From: Symsagittifera roscoffensis
Taxonomy: Eukaryota; Xenacoelomorpha; Acoela; Convolutidae
NCBI RefSeq assembly: GCF_963678635.1
Contig: NC_087069.1
Location: forward strand, 31,893,710-31,957,709
Length of the DNA: 64,000 nt
Reading direction: 5' to 3'
Part shown: positions 53,932 through 64,000 of the stretch, piece after piece
Numbering within the stretch: position 1 is the stretch's first letter
Layout of the letters: each line of letters opens with the position of its first letter
Translations under genes and position numbers: made by a program
Notes under the pieces: generated by a model
What the model was told of the DNA's origin: nothing
Seen by the model: only the letters and a program-made list of their open reading frames with translations
Database searches by the model: none

Positions 53932-54373
53932 TTTTTCGTTTAATGACTGTTAATAGGTAATTATCGATGTGTCTAATTGGTTGATTCCAGTTATATAAGT
54001 GTACTGGTTTGTGTTTATATTGCTTTTTTATTCGTCTTTTTCCTCTTTTTGATGAATTTGAAGTTGTTTCTGAGTCGGAAAAATATAATTGATCGTGAAT
54101 GGGGCAATTTTTATCTATAGATTCTTTTAATTTATAAAGTTCGTCTAAATTGCTGGTTTCTGATTCTGAAAATGCGTTTCTATTTTTGGAAAATCTTTTT
54201 CGTGTTATTTGTCTTTGTTTGTTTATTATTTTCCTTTTTAGTGTTTGTCGTTTTGTTCTAATATATCCAACTGTTTGTGTATGAGGTGTGATTACAAGGT
54301 CGTATTTTTTGTTATCTATTTCACAGTTGTGTAAAACGATTGTTTGTTTGTTTCCTAGATTTTTAAATGACAT
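53906..54373 (-). CDS. ORF1, basic protein upstream of gag (element B)
   Basis: 155 codons, intact. Features: a hydrophobic start (TIVLHNCEIDNKKYDLVIT), a Lys/Arg-rich middle, an acidic SESETSNLDELYKLKESID segment and a basic KRGKRRIKKQYKHK tail. It overlaps the gag start by 26 nt in another frame. No family is recognised. Being first after the leader, it would be translated before Gag unless skipped. Confidence 0.65.
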   Translation of the reverse strand: MSFKNLGNKQTIVLHNCEIDNKKYDLVITPHTQTVGYIRTKRQTLKRKIINKQRQITRKRFSKNRNAFSESETSNLDELYKLKESIDKNCPIHDQLYFSDSETTSNSSKRGKRRIKKQYKHKPVHLYNWNQPIRHIDNYLLTVIKRKNEPNTHSK

Positions 54374-55605
54374 AAGGTTTAGGATGATGGATGCAAAAAG
54401 TTGTTAGATGATTTCTATTTTCTTAAATTGTTAGTCCTTACGATTTTTTGGTTAGCTTAACCTGGGTCTATTGTTCAGGGTTGGAGAGAAAAGTATATCG
54501 ATTCCGAAGAATGATTTTTTACTTTCTCGTGGCTAGTATAAGCTAAGGTGTTAACTTACTTAATCTTACTTAAGGGTAGTGATTGTGTTCAAGGGTTGGA
54601 GAATAGTAAATCGATCCACAAGGTTCAGGTATAATTAGAACGCGAGTAGTTCGTTAGATACTATTTTAAACTTACTAAGTCTATGATTTATCCTGGGTCT
54701 GGTAAGAGGAGGGTTCAAGTGAAGGATGAATAACCGAAGTTCTTCACTGTTTATCCTAATTTGAATGATTAGTTTTGTTCAAAAATTTCTATTAGTCTTG
54801 GGTTTTTTGAAAGGGTTGGATAGTGAATCGACGTTTGAGGTCGTTAGACACTAGCTAAGTGGGTGGGGGAGAACAAAATTGTTTTTTTTGATCCAAGGAT
54901 AGGCCTTGATGATCAAGTTTAAATTTAATTAAATAGAAAATGAATTAAGATCCAAGGATAAGCCTTGATGATCTGATTTTAAAATTAAGTGAATTTAAGT
55001 TTAAAATGGTTTAAATTTATTTAAGAAAAGATTTAGTGTTTTAATGATATTAGTGAGCTTATGATTGCTGTTATGTTTTAGGTGATGAAGCTGAGACAAC
55101 TGATGATTTTATGATTACTAACAGTTTATTGTCATGCTACTAATTTTTATTTTGATTTTCAATAAATATTTTCCAAACATGTTTTATATAATACTGCAGA
55201 ATTTTAGAAAAACGATCTGAGATCTTTTTATCAATCGTTATTGTATATTAATATTTTGTTTAGCGCCTGAAATGAGCATGAAGATTGACTTCAAGATTTA
55301 AGTTTGCAAATGAAAATCTAAATTCATTGCTAATAAGATTCTAAATATAAAAGTTTGTGTTGGCTTTTGCCGTACTATCATATAACTATTTGGTAAGTTT
55401 CTACTTTGTCGTATGTTGTCTCTGGTTAGGGGTCTTCTTGTAATTCCGGGTAGTTCTCTTATCGTTCGGAATATTGGCTTTGATCTATTGAGTCGTAGAG
55501 ACATTTCGATTAAATTATCGTCGTGTAACATTTTTAAAATGTTTTGTCTAAATTCTAATCTATTTTTGGTTAATTCTAAGCTATTAAGGTCTTGTTCGAG
55601 ACTTA
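54374..55605 (-). other. Extended 5' leader of element B with a possible small ORF
   Basis: About 1.2 kb against 0.35 kb in A. The extra part (about 54715-55605) has a repeated motif GATCCAAGGATA near 54889 and 54949, and a minus-strand frame open from the primer site to a TAA at 55298. The first ATG at 55529-55531 gives 77 codons (MLHDDNLIEMSLRLNRS...). The frame upstream of that ATG is also coding-like (LEQDLNSLELTKNRLEFRQN). With only one copy, conservation cannot be tested. Confidence 0.45.
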
Positions 55606-55616
55606 TGGTCGCACCA
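55606..55616 (-). promoter_or_regulatory. Primer-binding site (element B)
   Basis: TGGTGCGACCA on the minus strand, 2 nt from the LTR, identical to A. The bases following it differ from A. Confidence 0.7.
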
Positions 55617-55618
55617 GA

Positions 55619-56017
55619 TGAGTTAGGACCGATGTGGTTAACTCATAGAGTAATTTCTCCGTCTGCTCGTCACGCTATCTTATTTTCGGCCGGATAGATT
55701 CGTGCAACTTCTTAGTCTAATACCGATCCTAATCTTACTCTTATACTATCTAGTCTCAGGTTGTTTAACTAGTCTCTGCTAGGCTCAATAGATCTAGGGT
55801 ATACTGGTTTATTGCGGCTGCTGAAGTTCTCTTGGAGAGGCAACTAATTTCTAAGTTAAATTCAAATCTCTCTGGTGCTGAAATTACAAGTAATTTCAGC
55901 ACTTACAAATAAGTGGGTTGTTAGTTAGATGGATCGTGATTGGTTAATATTAAATACTTTACAGTGGTAAAATATCTAATTTATCCAATCATAAAATGTA
56001 GTTTAGATCAGGTTCCA
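55619..56017 (-). repeat. 5' LTR of element B
   Basis: 399 bp. It lacks a block (GGATAGGGTACA) present in the other three LTRs, at about 55657, and is otherwise almost identical to 37353-37762. The palindrome is at 55877-55900. Confidence 0.92.
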
Positions 56018-56795
56018 CTACATATATGTAAGGTAGGGATATATTGGGTCTAACTATTAGTACATTCTAAAAAACTGCACCTTCAGAATGGGAAATCAAA
56101 TAAAAATGGAATTAAAAAGTATGTCAGCTGAGAGACATTTCAAAACAAGTCACATGATCTGGTTACAGCATGTTATCCTCAGTTAACAAGACCTTTTTTT
56201 TAAAAGATCATGACCTTTTTGTGTTGTTTTAAAGCAGTCATGACCAACCAGCCAATTTAGTTTTCTGAAGCGCCTTTGGCGTCAGTTTATATGAATATTG
56301 TTGAACGAGTGCATAATGCAGTGCAAAAACAAATTGGCCAAATATGGTTTTTCTGGTGCTTCGACGTAGTTCAAACTTCGAAGAAAAGGATTGACAAAAA
56401 TTGCAAAACTTATATACTTAATTCTTAATTAAAAAATACTTTATTCTTGTTCATAGGATATATTTTTATAAATTCTACCAGAATCTGATAGTACGATACA
56501 GAAACTTGTTTTACTTTTCATGAAATTCACATTCAGTTATGTGAAGTTTCTTAACCGGAACTTCAATCTCTCATGAAATAATCAGAAATTGTAAATTCGC
56601 TTTGATAAATTGGACAACTATATCTCTTTAAACAACAAGCTTATCACGACTTTTTATTTGGTTCAGCTGACAATCTGAACTACCTGCCGATGAGCATGTG
56701 TGTTGTCTCAAACACGCCAGCAGACACTGTGTTCTTGAAGAAACAAAGAGCATTTCAACAATCAACTTCTGATCTTCTGAAGATCTTGAGGCCAA
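56018..56795. other. Intergenic, no gene seen
   Basis: AT-rich sequence from the target duplication CTAC (56018-56021) to the second gap. An ORF into the gap (plus, from 56690) has no support. Confidence 0.45.
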
Positions 56796-56995
56796 NNNNN
56801 NNNNNNNNNNNNNNNNNNNNNNNNNNNNNNNNNNNNNNNNNNNNNNNNNNNNNNNNNNNNNNNNNNNNNNNNNNNNNNNNNNNNNNNNNNNNNNNNNNNN
56901 NNNNNNNNNNNNNNNNNNNNNNNNNNNNNNNNNNNNNNNNNNNNNNNNNNNNNNNNNNNNNNNNNNNNNNNNNNNNNNNNNNNNNNNNNNNNNNN
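56796..56995. other. Assembly gap (200 N)
   Basis: Exactly 200 N; the true length is unknown. Confidence 0.99.
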
Positions 56996-57002
56996 CTTCT
57001 CA

Positions 57003-57664
57003 CCCCTGTCTTTGAAGCGCAGACAGTTCCTCTGCCTTCAACTTCTGCTCACCTCTTGCTTTCGCCTTCCTCCTTGTCTGTAATGGTCTCTGTTGTTTTC
57101 CCCTGATGTTGCCAATCAGCTCTGACAGCCTTTCTTTGTGTGCCACTACCAATCACTGAGATTTCAGCTCCAATTCAGCACTCTGGTGCAGCTGCAAATT
57201 TTCATTGAGCTGCTCCGGGTCATTTTGCTTGCTCTTGGAGAGTAGCCGTTTTGTTGCTGGAATAATGAGCACTCTTGTGGCAAAAAGTTGACAAAACAAG
57301 TCGGGCGTTCCTTCCCTTCTGCAATAGACGATCGCCAATTTCTGCTGCTTCTTCGACTTCAAATAGTTTGTCAGCTCCTGGACAGTGGCTGGGCGATAGT
57401 TGTTTGTTCTGTGACTGCTAATGGTGTTGTTCACCACGTCATGCCACAAAACACTTTTTTCTCCTTCAATCGACTGTCTTCCAGTAATCGTCGGAGGTTC
57501 TTTCTCTGGCTCAGCAAGTTGTTATTAAGGGTTAGGCCAGCATTTGATGTAACAAAGTTCTCGTAACGCTTTTTCTCACATGTGTTTAGGGTGTTGATGC
57601 TGTGGAACAGGGAGCTAGCTGCTACAATATGAATATTTCGGTAACTCAAATAAAAGTCGGCCAT
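57003..57664 (-). pseudogene. Broken ORF b, copy 1 (unidentified protein)
   Basis: The minus strand starts MADFYLSYRNIHIVAASSLF at 57664. The frame shifts near 57440 in an AAAAAAG run, then continues with WHDVVNNTISSHRTNNYRP and VYCRREGTPDLF to a TGA at 57153. Past that stop the same frame stays open with a charged, helix-like Lys/Arg/Glu/Gln-rich stretch to about 57003. No family is recognised. The same frameshift is present in copy 2. Confidence 0.5.
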
Positions 57665-58024
57665 ATTCTACGTATCGATATAAAAACACTATGAAAATTC
57701 CCTATGCCTTAATGAAAATCATTAAAAAAATTTATACTGGCCCTTTAATGGGAAAACAGTTGGAATTTTAAGCTGTTCGCTTTTTGGTTTATCACAAATT
57801 TACAAGTAAAATTGAAGAATTTTTTGTTAAAAAGTAAATTTCAAACGTTTCGCAACTATGTGCATCGTCAGGATTTTTAGAATAAACTAATCTAAATGAC
57901 GATAAAACATCAGTTTACAAATTTTGTTTACAATAATTCACATACATTTTGGTTCTAAACTTTCATGGTAGAAAACTAGCCAATCACAATTGACCTCTAA
58001 ATTACTATTTTGATTAAAATAATT

Positions 58025-58354
58025 TTAACCTCTAAAATTTATTAAACAAATTGCCGAAAAGTATTTTCCTGCACTTCGTGCAGCTCCCGAGGTGAGACAA
58101 ACACCATGTGGAGTCCCAACAACATCCTGGACCTCCTCAAGAAAACAGGCGCAAATTTGGTAAAGTTTATTCCGAAAGCTAGTAGGCGTCACTTTGCTAA
58201 ACTGCTGCAGGACTGCTTGTGACAAGTCGTCGTTGCTAGCCCCGAAGACGAGTTCAACTTGGTCAGACTGTTTCCTTGAGCTGCTCCGGGTCATTTTGCT
58301 TGCTCTTGGAGAGTAGCCGTTTTGTTGCTGGAATAATGAGCACTCCTGTGGCAA
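58025..58354 (-). pseudogene. ORF a, copy 1 (unidentified)
   Basis: The frame contains SDQVELVFGASNDDLSQAVL and YQICACFLEEVQDVVGTPHG, ending NFRG and a TAA. The first part of the frame (to about 58270) comes from the neighbouring unit through the duplication junction and is not native. Coding-like composition, no family recognised. Confidence 0.45.
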
Positions 58355-58735
58355 AAAGTTGACTAAACAAGTCGGGCGTTCCTTCCCTTCTGCAATAGAC
58401 GATCGCCAATATCTGCTGCTTCTTCGACTTCAAATAGTTTGTCAGCTCCTCGACAACGGCTGGGCGATAGTTGTTTGTTCTGTGACTGCTAATGGTGTTG
58501 TTCACCACGTCGTGCCACAAAACACTTTTTTCTCCTTCAATCGACTGTCTTCCAGTAATCGTCGGAGGTTCTTTCTCTGGCTCAGCAAGTTGTTATTAAG
58601 GGTTAGGCCAGCATTTGATGTAACAAAGTTCTCGTAACGCTTTTTCTCACATGTGTTTAGGGTGTTGATGCTGTGGAACAGGGAGCTAGCTGCTACAATA
58701 TGAATATTTCGGTAACTCAAATAAAAGTCGGCCAT
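58263..58735 (-). pseudogene. Broken ORF b, copy 2
   Basis: Same as copy 1 (MADFYLSYRNIH..., shared frameshift near 58510) but cut after NDPEQL by the duplication junction, ending in Lys-Glu-Thr-Val and a stop. Confidence 0.45.
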
Positions 58736-59097
58736 ATTCTACGTATCGATAAAAAAAACACTATGAAAATTCCCTATGCCTTAATGAAAATCATTAAAAA
58801 ATTTTATACTGGCCCTTTAATGGGAAAACAGTTGGAATTTTAAGCTCTTCGCTTTTTGGTTTATCACAAATTTACAAGTAAAATTGAAGAAATTTTTGTT
58901 AAAAAGTAAATTTCAAACGTTTTCGCAACTATGTGCATCGTCAGGATTTTTAGAATAAACTAATCTAAATGACGATAAAACATCAGGTTACAAATTTTAT
59001 TCACAATAATTCACATACATTTTGGTTCTAAACTTTCATGGTAAAAAACTAGCCAATCACAATTGACCTCTAAATTACTATTTTGATTAAAATACTT

Positions 59098-59373
59098 TTA
59101 ACCTCTAAAATTTCTTAAACAAATTGCCGAAAAGTATTTTCCTGCCCTTCGTGCAGTTCCCGAGGTGAGACAAACACCATGTGGAGTCCCAACAACATCC
59201 TGGACCCCCTCAAGAAAACAGGCGCAAATTTGGTAAAGTTTAGTCCGAAAGCTAGTAGGCGTCACTTTGCTAAACTGCTGCAGGACTGCTTGTGACAAGT
59301 CGTCGTTGCTAGCCCCGAAGACGAGTTCAACTTGGTCAGACTGATCATAGCAGCAACTAGTTGCCTTCGTCAA
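59098..59373 (-). pseudogene. ORF a, copy 2 (unidentified)
   Basis: 91 codons with the same core as copy 1 (VELVFGASNDDLSQAVLQQF). The unique left flank begins at about 59343, where the plus-strand retrotransposon region starts. Head-to-head with that region. Confidence 0.45.
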
Positions 59374-59407
59374 CCAGATCGGGGCTGAACAAGGAAACGT
59401 AAGTCAC

Positions 59408-61800
59408 TTGCTACTATCCTCAACCAGCAAATCCAGGAGCTCGAGAACGCGTATAACGATCGCTTGCTCGTCGCTGGCAACCGGATTTCCGGGAAAAACA
59501 ATGAAACGGAAGTCGGATCCTGCCGACAACACCGGACGTAAAATCTCCGAAAAGTTTGATGAAGATGATGTTCGTGGCGCTGTCACACTTGCATCCTCTG
59601 ATGCCACGATTGCCCCGTTTAATTCAACTACTATGGAGAAACTTGAGAGTAAGCATCCGAAAACACCACTGGACAGAAGAGTGTACCCGCAAAACGTTAA
59701 CGCTACTTCAATTGTTAATGAAGACGATGTCTATAGGGCTGTCATGAGCTTCGCGCCAGGATCTGCAGGAGTTACCACTTGTTTGCGTCCTCATCATGTG
59801 AAGGACTGTCTAAGTGATAAACTTGGTCAAGACGCCTCGAACCTGAAATCAGTGCTTACTGAGTTTGTTAACCTTCTCCTTTCCAAAAAATTTCCAGACA
59901 GAAAAAAAACCTTAATTGTTGGCGCCAATTTGAGTGCTCTGAACAAGCCTAATGGAGGCCTGCGCCCTATTGCTGTGGGAGACACACTGCGCCGAGTTGC
60001 TGGTAAATGTGCTGCCAGTATTGCCAGTTCGAAGTTCAAATCCTACTTCGCTTCCCTTTTCAAGTTGGGTTCGACACCCGGGGAGGAGTGGAAGCTGCGG
60101 TCCATGCTGTTCGGGCGTTCATCAAAAGCGCTAACGAAAACGATATTCTGCTAAAGCTGGACTTCAGCAATGCGTTCAACACCGTTTGAAGAGACTATGT
60201 CGCTAAACTTCTTACAGAAGAAATGAAGGAACTTCTTCCGTTCTACAGACTTTGCTGCGAAATGGGAAGCTTCTTGTCTTTCGGCGAAGGGTTCATTGTC
60301 TCTTGCAGTTTTCCTTTTCTGTCTGTCCATCCACAGATTTATTGTCAGATTGAAGTCCAGATTGAAAATTGCCTACACTGACGACATCACTAAAGGCGAC
60401 GACTGGAAGATTGTCATCGGCGATCTTCGCCTCGTCATGGCTGAAATCAAAAAAGTCGGCTTGTCCTTGAACAATGAAAAGTGTGAAATAGTTTTCTTCA
60501 GTTCTAATTATGAGTTTCGCACCAAGGTTACCAACGAGTTCAAGCTTCTTTGCCCCAGGATCAAGACTGTGCAGAACTCTGAAATTGAGCTTCTTGGCTC
60601 TGCCTTGGGAGCGATTTCGATTGAAACTTTTTTCAACCAGAAGTTGAAAGCCATCCTTCTGATGAAAGAGCGGCTGAAACACGTATCCTCACACTGTGCT
60701 TTATTCCTGCTGAAGAATTTTTTTCTCATTCCTGGGCTGATTTTTTTCTTTCGAACATCAGAAGTCTATCGGAGATCTGACCTCTTTCTCACGCTTGAGA
60801 ACACAATTATCGCGGTTCTGGAAAACATCATAAACATCAAAACAGATGTTGCTGTGCGACAGCAAGATTCACTACCAGCCCGTTCTGGAGGCCTTGGTAT
60901 CTTACCTCCTACTAAACTGGCTGTCGTTTAGTACCTCTCGTCTTTCCTTTCAGTCAAAGATTTAGCACAGCAGGTCTATGCTTTTTCCCAAACTGACATA
61001 ATAACGGGCGCCCTTACTAGCTTTGATGCTTTCACAGCAGATGGAGCTCCCCGCGATCTTTTAAACAGCGAGAAATATACGACAAAATCACGGAAAAACA
61101 AGTTAGCCAGTTTCTCCAGGAAGCCACAGTCAATGACGCCGCCAGATTACATGGAGCTGCTTGTACCGGAGCGAGCGACTGGCTCAACACTATGCACCAA
61201 CGCGGCAACGAGATTATCCACAAAGCCCTGCAGAGTGCTCATATTCCAGCAGAATTGGAACCAGCAGGTATGTTCCGAGACGACAACAAAAGGCCAGACG
61301 GCGTTACCCTGATGCTCTGGCAATTGGGTCGCCCCATGGCGTGGAATTTCACCTGCGTGCATCGCCTAGCCGCCTCATATTCCACCCAAGCAGCTACTCC
61401 TGGTCCATGTGTCGCTGAATTTGCCGAGTCTCGAAAAGTCAGTAAATACTCGGCCATATCACAGACACACTTCTTCTAGCCAGTTGCAGTAGAGACATTA
61501 GGTGGACTCGGCCCTAGCACCCTCGAATTTGTTAATGACTTGGATAGACGGATATTTCTTGCCACAGGAGAGAAGAGAGCAACTGAATATCTAAGACAAC
61601 GTTTGGGAGTAGCAGTGCAAATGGGAAATGCTGCGGCTATTATTGGGACGCTCAAAAGCGACCCGGACCCGCTTCTTGTCAATGAACTGATCCACCACCG
61701 AAGATTGGATACATTCCCATCTGCCCCTCTGCTCCCAGGAGTTATCTCCAAGTTAATTCCATTAGATATTGTTATAAATTTGCACTTGTTATGTGAATAA
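59408..61800 (+). pseudogene. Non-LTR-type retrotransposon: RT plus restriction-like endonuclease, broken
   Basis: The opening frame (59408-60154) has RT fingers (KPNGGLRPIAVGDTLRR). A shifted frame gives palm motif A (LLKLDFSNAFN, about 60150-60183), ended by a TGA at 60187-60189. Motif C YTDD is at about 60373-60384 in the frame of 60296-60931, which ends with LPARSGGLGI. After another shift the C-terminal domain shows FRDDNKRPDGVTLMLW, GRPMAWNFTCV and SRKVSKYSAIS; a stop splits it near 61478 and it ends at 61800. The RPD...D-x-T pattern of the R2-type endonuclease fold seems to have Asn for the second Asp here. At least three frameshifts and three stops make it inactive. Confidence 0.75.
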
Positions 61801-61849
61801 TGAGATCGTGTTTTTAAATGCTAAAAAAACTTAAATTAATTTGTCTGAA

Positions 61850-62360
61850 ATATTCTGAGTCGTAATTTTGATTTAGACATGTACATTTTAATTAAAAAAC
61901 CAAAAATATTTTGGGACTAAATTTTCAGTGTTATTTCCCCGCTCCTAATCAGGGATATTTATCGCCGCTGCTAGTCACTCGTGTGCTTCGGATTCTGAGA
62001 GTTTTTTTTATCCTCTTTCCACATTTCCGAATATATGCTTATATGCATTCTTATAACGCTCGTTTGGCCCTATCTAGCCTGTGCACTTGCCGTAACTAAA
62101 CGGAAGGGCCTCTTTTGTAATTTATGAAACGAATTATTAAATTAATTTAAAATTTTAAGTCCAACTACAAAAATCAGAAACAAGGAACAGTCTCACCCGA
62201 GCTTAGTAAGTCCAACGGTGCACCACCAGACTCTTCGAGCCAGTTCCAGTTTCCCCCTCACCCCCCCTCCCCCAGAAAGCCACTTGATAGACCTGTCTCT
62301 AAAATCCCTCAAAGGGCACTCGACAAACATCAAACATAACAATTCTATTCAATAATTTTA
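61850..62360. repeat. Dispersed repeat R, copy 1
   Basis: Matches 63085-64000 in blocks: CTGAGTCGT start, ATTTTGGGACTAAATTTTC, CCGCTGCTAGTCA, GTGCTTCGGATTCTG, CGTAACTAAACGGAAGGGCC, a C-rich run, and CTCAAAGGGCACTCGACAA. It follows the RT pseudogene directly. It contains no ORF and could be a 3' UTR or non-autonomous element. Confidence 0.7.
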
Positions 62361-62399
62361 TCACAAAAATTAGGTTTTATACGTAAAAAAACGTATCGA

Positions 62400-63088
62400 A
62401 ATTCCCTGGGCCCGATAGAATCCATCCAAAGGTTTTATCGAGAGACGCTAAATAGTTTTGTTGCCACTCATGCGGGTTTTATTAAAATATTGCAATGAAA
62501 AGTCCCCTGGGCCCGATGGAATCCATCCAAAGGTTTTATCGGTTTACGCGAAAGAGTTCTGGTGGCTCGAATGCGTGAAATCATGTAATAAAAAATTGGT
62601 CTTGACAAATGCGTGCTGCAGATGACTGTAGGAAATATTAAAGAGCTCAGTGAGAAATTGTGAAAACAATTGCGAGAAGATCAACGAAATCGAAATTGAG
62701 AAAGACCTATGCTCTTGGATGGACAACATCTGACCTTCGAAGCACTTATCAACGAAAAAGTATCAAAAGGAAATTTCATGATAGCAATTATCATAAAAAC
62801 TTTCTCAAAACGGACAAATCAAGTGGCTTGATCTACAAAAGCTTGGGCTTGATACCACCACACCTTGAGTTTTCCAATCTAACCTGGTACCCCAGATTGA
62901 AAAAGCAGAGAAGGATTTTGGAAGATGTGCAGATAAGAGCGACCTATCTCTTTGAGGGACTCCAAAGCTTATCTTATTACAAACGTCTTGAAAGTTTAGA
63001 CAGCAGCACTTGTGTGCAGAAAATAAAGGATGATGATATGCTTCGGGTTGAATGGCAGAAACGCAACTGCTGGTCTGGAAGTTTCTGA
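62400..63088 (+). pseudogene. LINE relic (RT start block and C-terminal end)
   Basis: A roughly 100-bp piece occurs twice (62401 and 62501), each encoding SPGPDGIHPKVL-like text, the RT entry block of CR1/jockey-type LINEs. From about 62820 a frame reads LEFSNLTWYPRLKKQRRILE and QIRATYLFEGLQSLSYYKRL, the usual C-terminal end of such proteins. The whole RT core is missing, so this is an internally deleted copy. Confidence 0.7.
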
Positions 63089-64000
63089 GTCGTCGGAATT
63101 TCGTTTTAGACACGTACGTTTTAAATAAAAAACCAAAAAAATTTTGGGACTAAATTTTCAGTGTTAACTCCCTGTTCGGTACTACACTGAGTGGTCCCTT
63201 GAGAATAATCAGGTCCCTTGAGAATAAGACACCTAGAGCTCTCAAATTGTTTAATAATCATGATAACGCCTTTCAGAAAGATATGTCGCAGTTTATTTTC
63301 AAACAAATGTCATGTTTTGTTACCTCTTAAAACCTCCCCCTCAACATTTTATTGTTGAAAATTTAAAAAAGAAACGCCAATAGTGGGTTATGATGTCAAA
63401 TGATTCAACTCAATTATATGGTTCTTAAACCGTAAAATAAAATAAAGCGAGCAAATTTCAATATATCAACATTAGGGAATACAAAATTCAATCTAAAAAG
63501 TTTCTGGCTGAACATTTTTTGCAAGATTTTTTAAATGAATAATTTATACACAAACTTGTTTTCAAAATTATAACATGCGAAATGCTTGCGGGACCTGTCT
63601 ATCATAGTAGTACCCCCTGCTCCTAATCAAGGAATTTATTGCCGCTGCTAGTCAATTGTGTGCTTCGGATTCTGCTGGGAGTTTATTTAATCCTCTTTCC
63701 ACCTTTCCGAATATATGGCCCTATCTAGCTTGTACAATTACCGTAACTAAACGGAAGGGCCTATTTTGTAATTCATATAAGGAATTTGAAATTAATTTAA
63801 ATTTTTAAGTCCAACTACAAAAATCAGAAACAAGGAACAATCTCACCAGAGCTTAGTAGGTCCAACGGTGCACCATCAGCCTCTTCGAGCCAGTTCCAGT
63901 TTCCCCCTCCCCCCCCCCCAGAAAGCCACATGACAGACCTGTCTCTTAAATCCCTCAAAGGGCACTCGACAAACATCAAACATAACAATTCTATCCAATA
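63085..64000. repeat. Dispersed repeat R, copy 2 (interrupted, runs off window)
   Basis: Same blocks as copy 1, but the unit is split after TTCAGTGTTA (63166) and resumes at CTGCTCCTAATCA (about 63618). It follows the LINE relic, as copy 1 follows the RT pseudogene. The window ends inside it. Confidence 0.7.
63168..63612. mobile_element. Possible MITE inside repeat R copy 2
   Basis: About 440 bp absent from copy 1 at the same place. The ends have loosely complementary motifs (GGTACTAC and GGTCCC at the left; GGGACC and GTAGTACC at the right). No target duplication is certain. The interior is AT-rich without ORFs. Confidence 0.4.

Larger units (their letters stand above)
37353..56017 (-). mobile_element. 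LTR retroelement B, same family as A, 18.7 kb
   Basis: LTRs of 410 bp (37353-37762) and 399 bp (55619-56017) differ by 2 substitutions and one block of about 11-12 missing bases in the right copy. Flanks share CTAC, or ACTAC if the final LTR base is counted: a 4-5 bp target duplication. Gene order matches A throughout and most of the length aligns closely. The coding genes are more damaged than in A (gag, protease, RT, env and the last ORF all carry stops or frameshifts), yet ORF1, the ATG-less ORF and the RNase H-integrase frame are open. It has an extra leader segment of about 890 nt. Confidence 0.92.
57206..59342. repeat. Tandem duplication, unit about 1,071 bp
   Basis: Unit 1 (about 57206-58270) and unit 2 (about 58276-59342) match at roughly 97-98 percent, with a constant offset of 1071-1072. 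Anchors: GAGCTGCTCCGGGTC at 57208 and 58279; TACTGGCCCTTTAATGGG at 57736 and 58808; ACCTCTAAAATTT at 58030 and 59101. Each unit carries ORF a, an AT-rich spacer of about 360 nt and ORF b. At the junction ORF b of copy 2 is fused to the start of ORF a of copy 1. Confidence 0.85.

Overview
The window is genomic DNA from an animal, most likely an AT-rich invertebrate. The evidence is a homeobox gene with a spliced intron, polyadenylation signals, hAT and foldback transposons, non-LTR retrotransposon relics and two very large LTR elements with envelope genes. No rRNA, tRNA, CRISPR array or bacterial-style operon was seen. I cannot name the species. Two 200-base runs of N (2596-2795 and 56796-56995) are assembly gaps.

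Layout. 1-2595: a minisatellite, then the last two exons of an unidentified minus-strand gene that runs into the first gap. 2796-6061: two related hairpins and a two-exon homeobox gene (4537-5935) with a hAT-type MITE in its intron. 6062-24075: LTR element A, minus strand, 18.0 kb. 24076-24639: a host gene with a nuclease-like motif, interrupted by element A near its 3' end. 24640-37352: inverted-repeat elements, an internally deleted hAT element nested inside a foldback element, a secreted-type (lectin-like?) exon and decayed LINE fragments. 37353-56017: LTR element B, minus strand, 18.7 kb, same family as A. 56018-64000: a 1.07-kb tandem duplication carrying broken ORFs, a broken non-LTR retrotransposon with a restriction-like endonuclease end, a second LINE relic and a dispersed repeat.

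The main content is the pair of LTR elements. Comparing them gives the ancestral order on the minus strand: 5' LTR, an 11-nt primer-binding site, leader, a basic ORF1, a single Gag-Protease-RT-RNaseH-Integrase ORF (about 2,675 codons), an 0.8-kb spacer with a candidate splice acceptor, a small two-helix membrane ORF, a 376-377 codon ORF with no ATG, env, a 602-aa ORF of unknown function, a splice donor just past its stop, 1.5 kb of non-coding sequence and the 3' LTR. Neighbouring ORFs overlap by 26 nt (ORF1/gag), 13 nt (ATG-less ORF/env) and 4 nt (env/last ORF). Neither copy is intact: A has single frameshifts in several genes and B has many. The ATG-less ORF is fully open in both, which suggests it is a real gene. 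The two copies are flanked by different short target duplications, so they inserted independently.

Reading the flanks of element A together implies that the homeobox gene and the nuclease-like gene were tail-to-tail neighbours about 75-100 bp apart before the insertion. All functional statements come from reading motifs by eye; no database search was possible.
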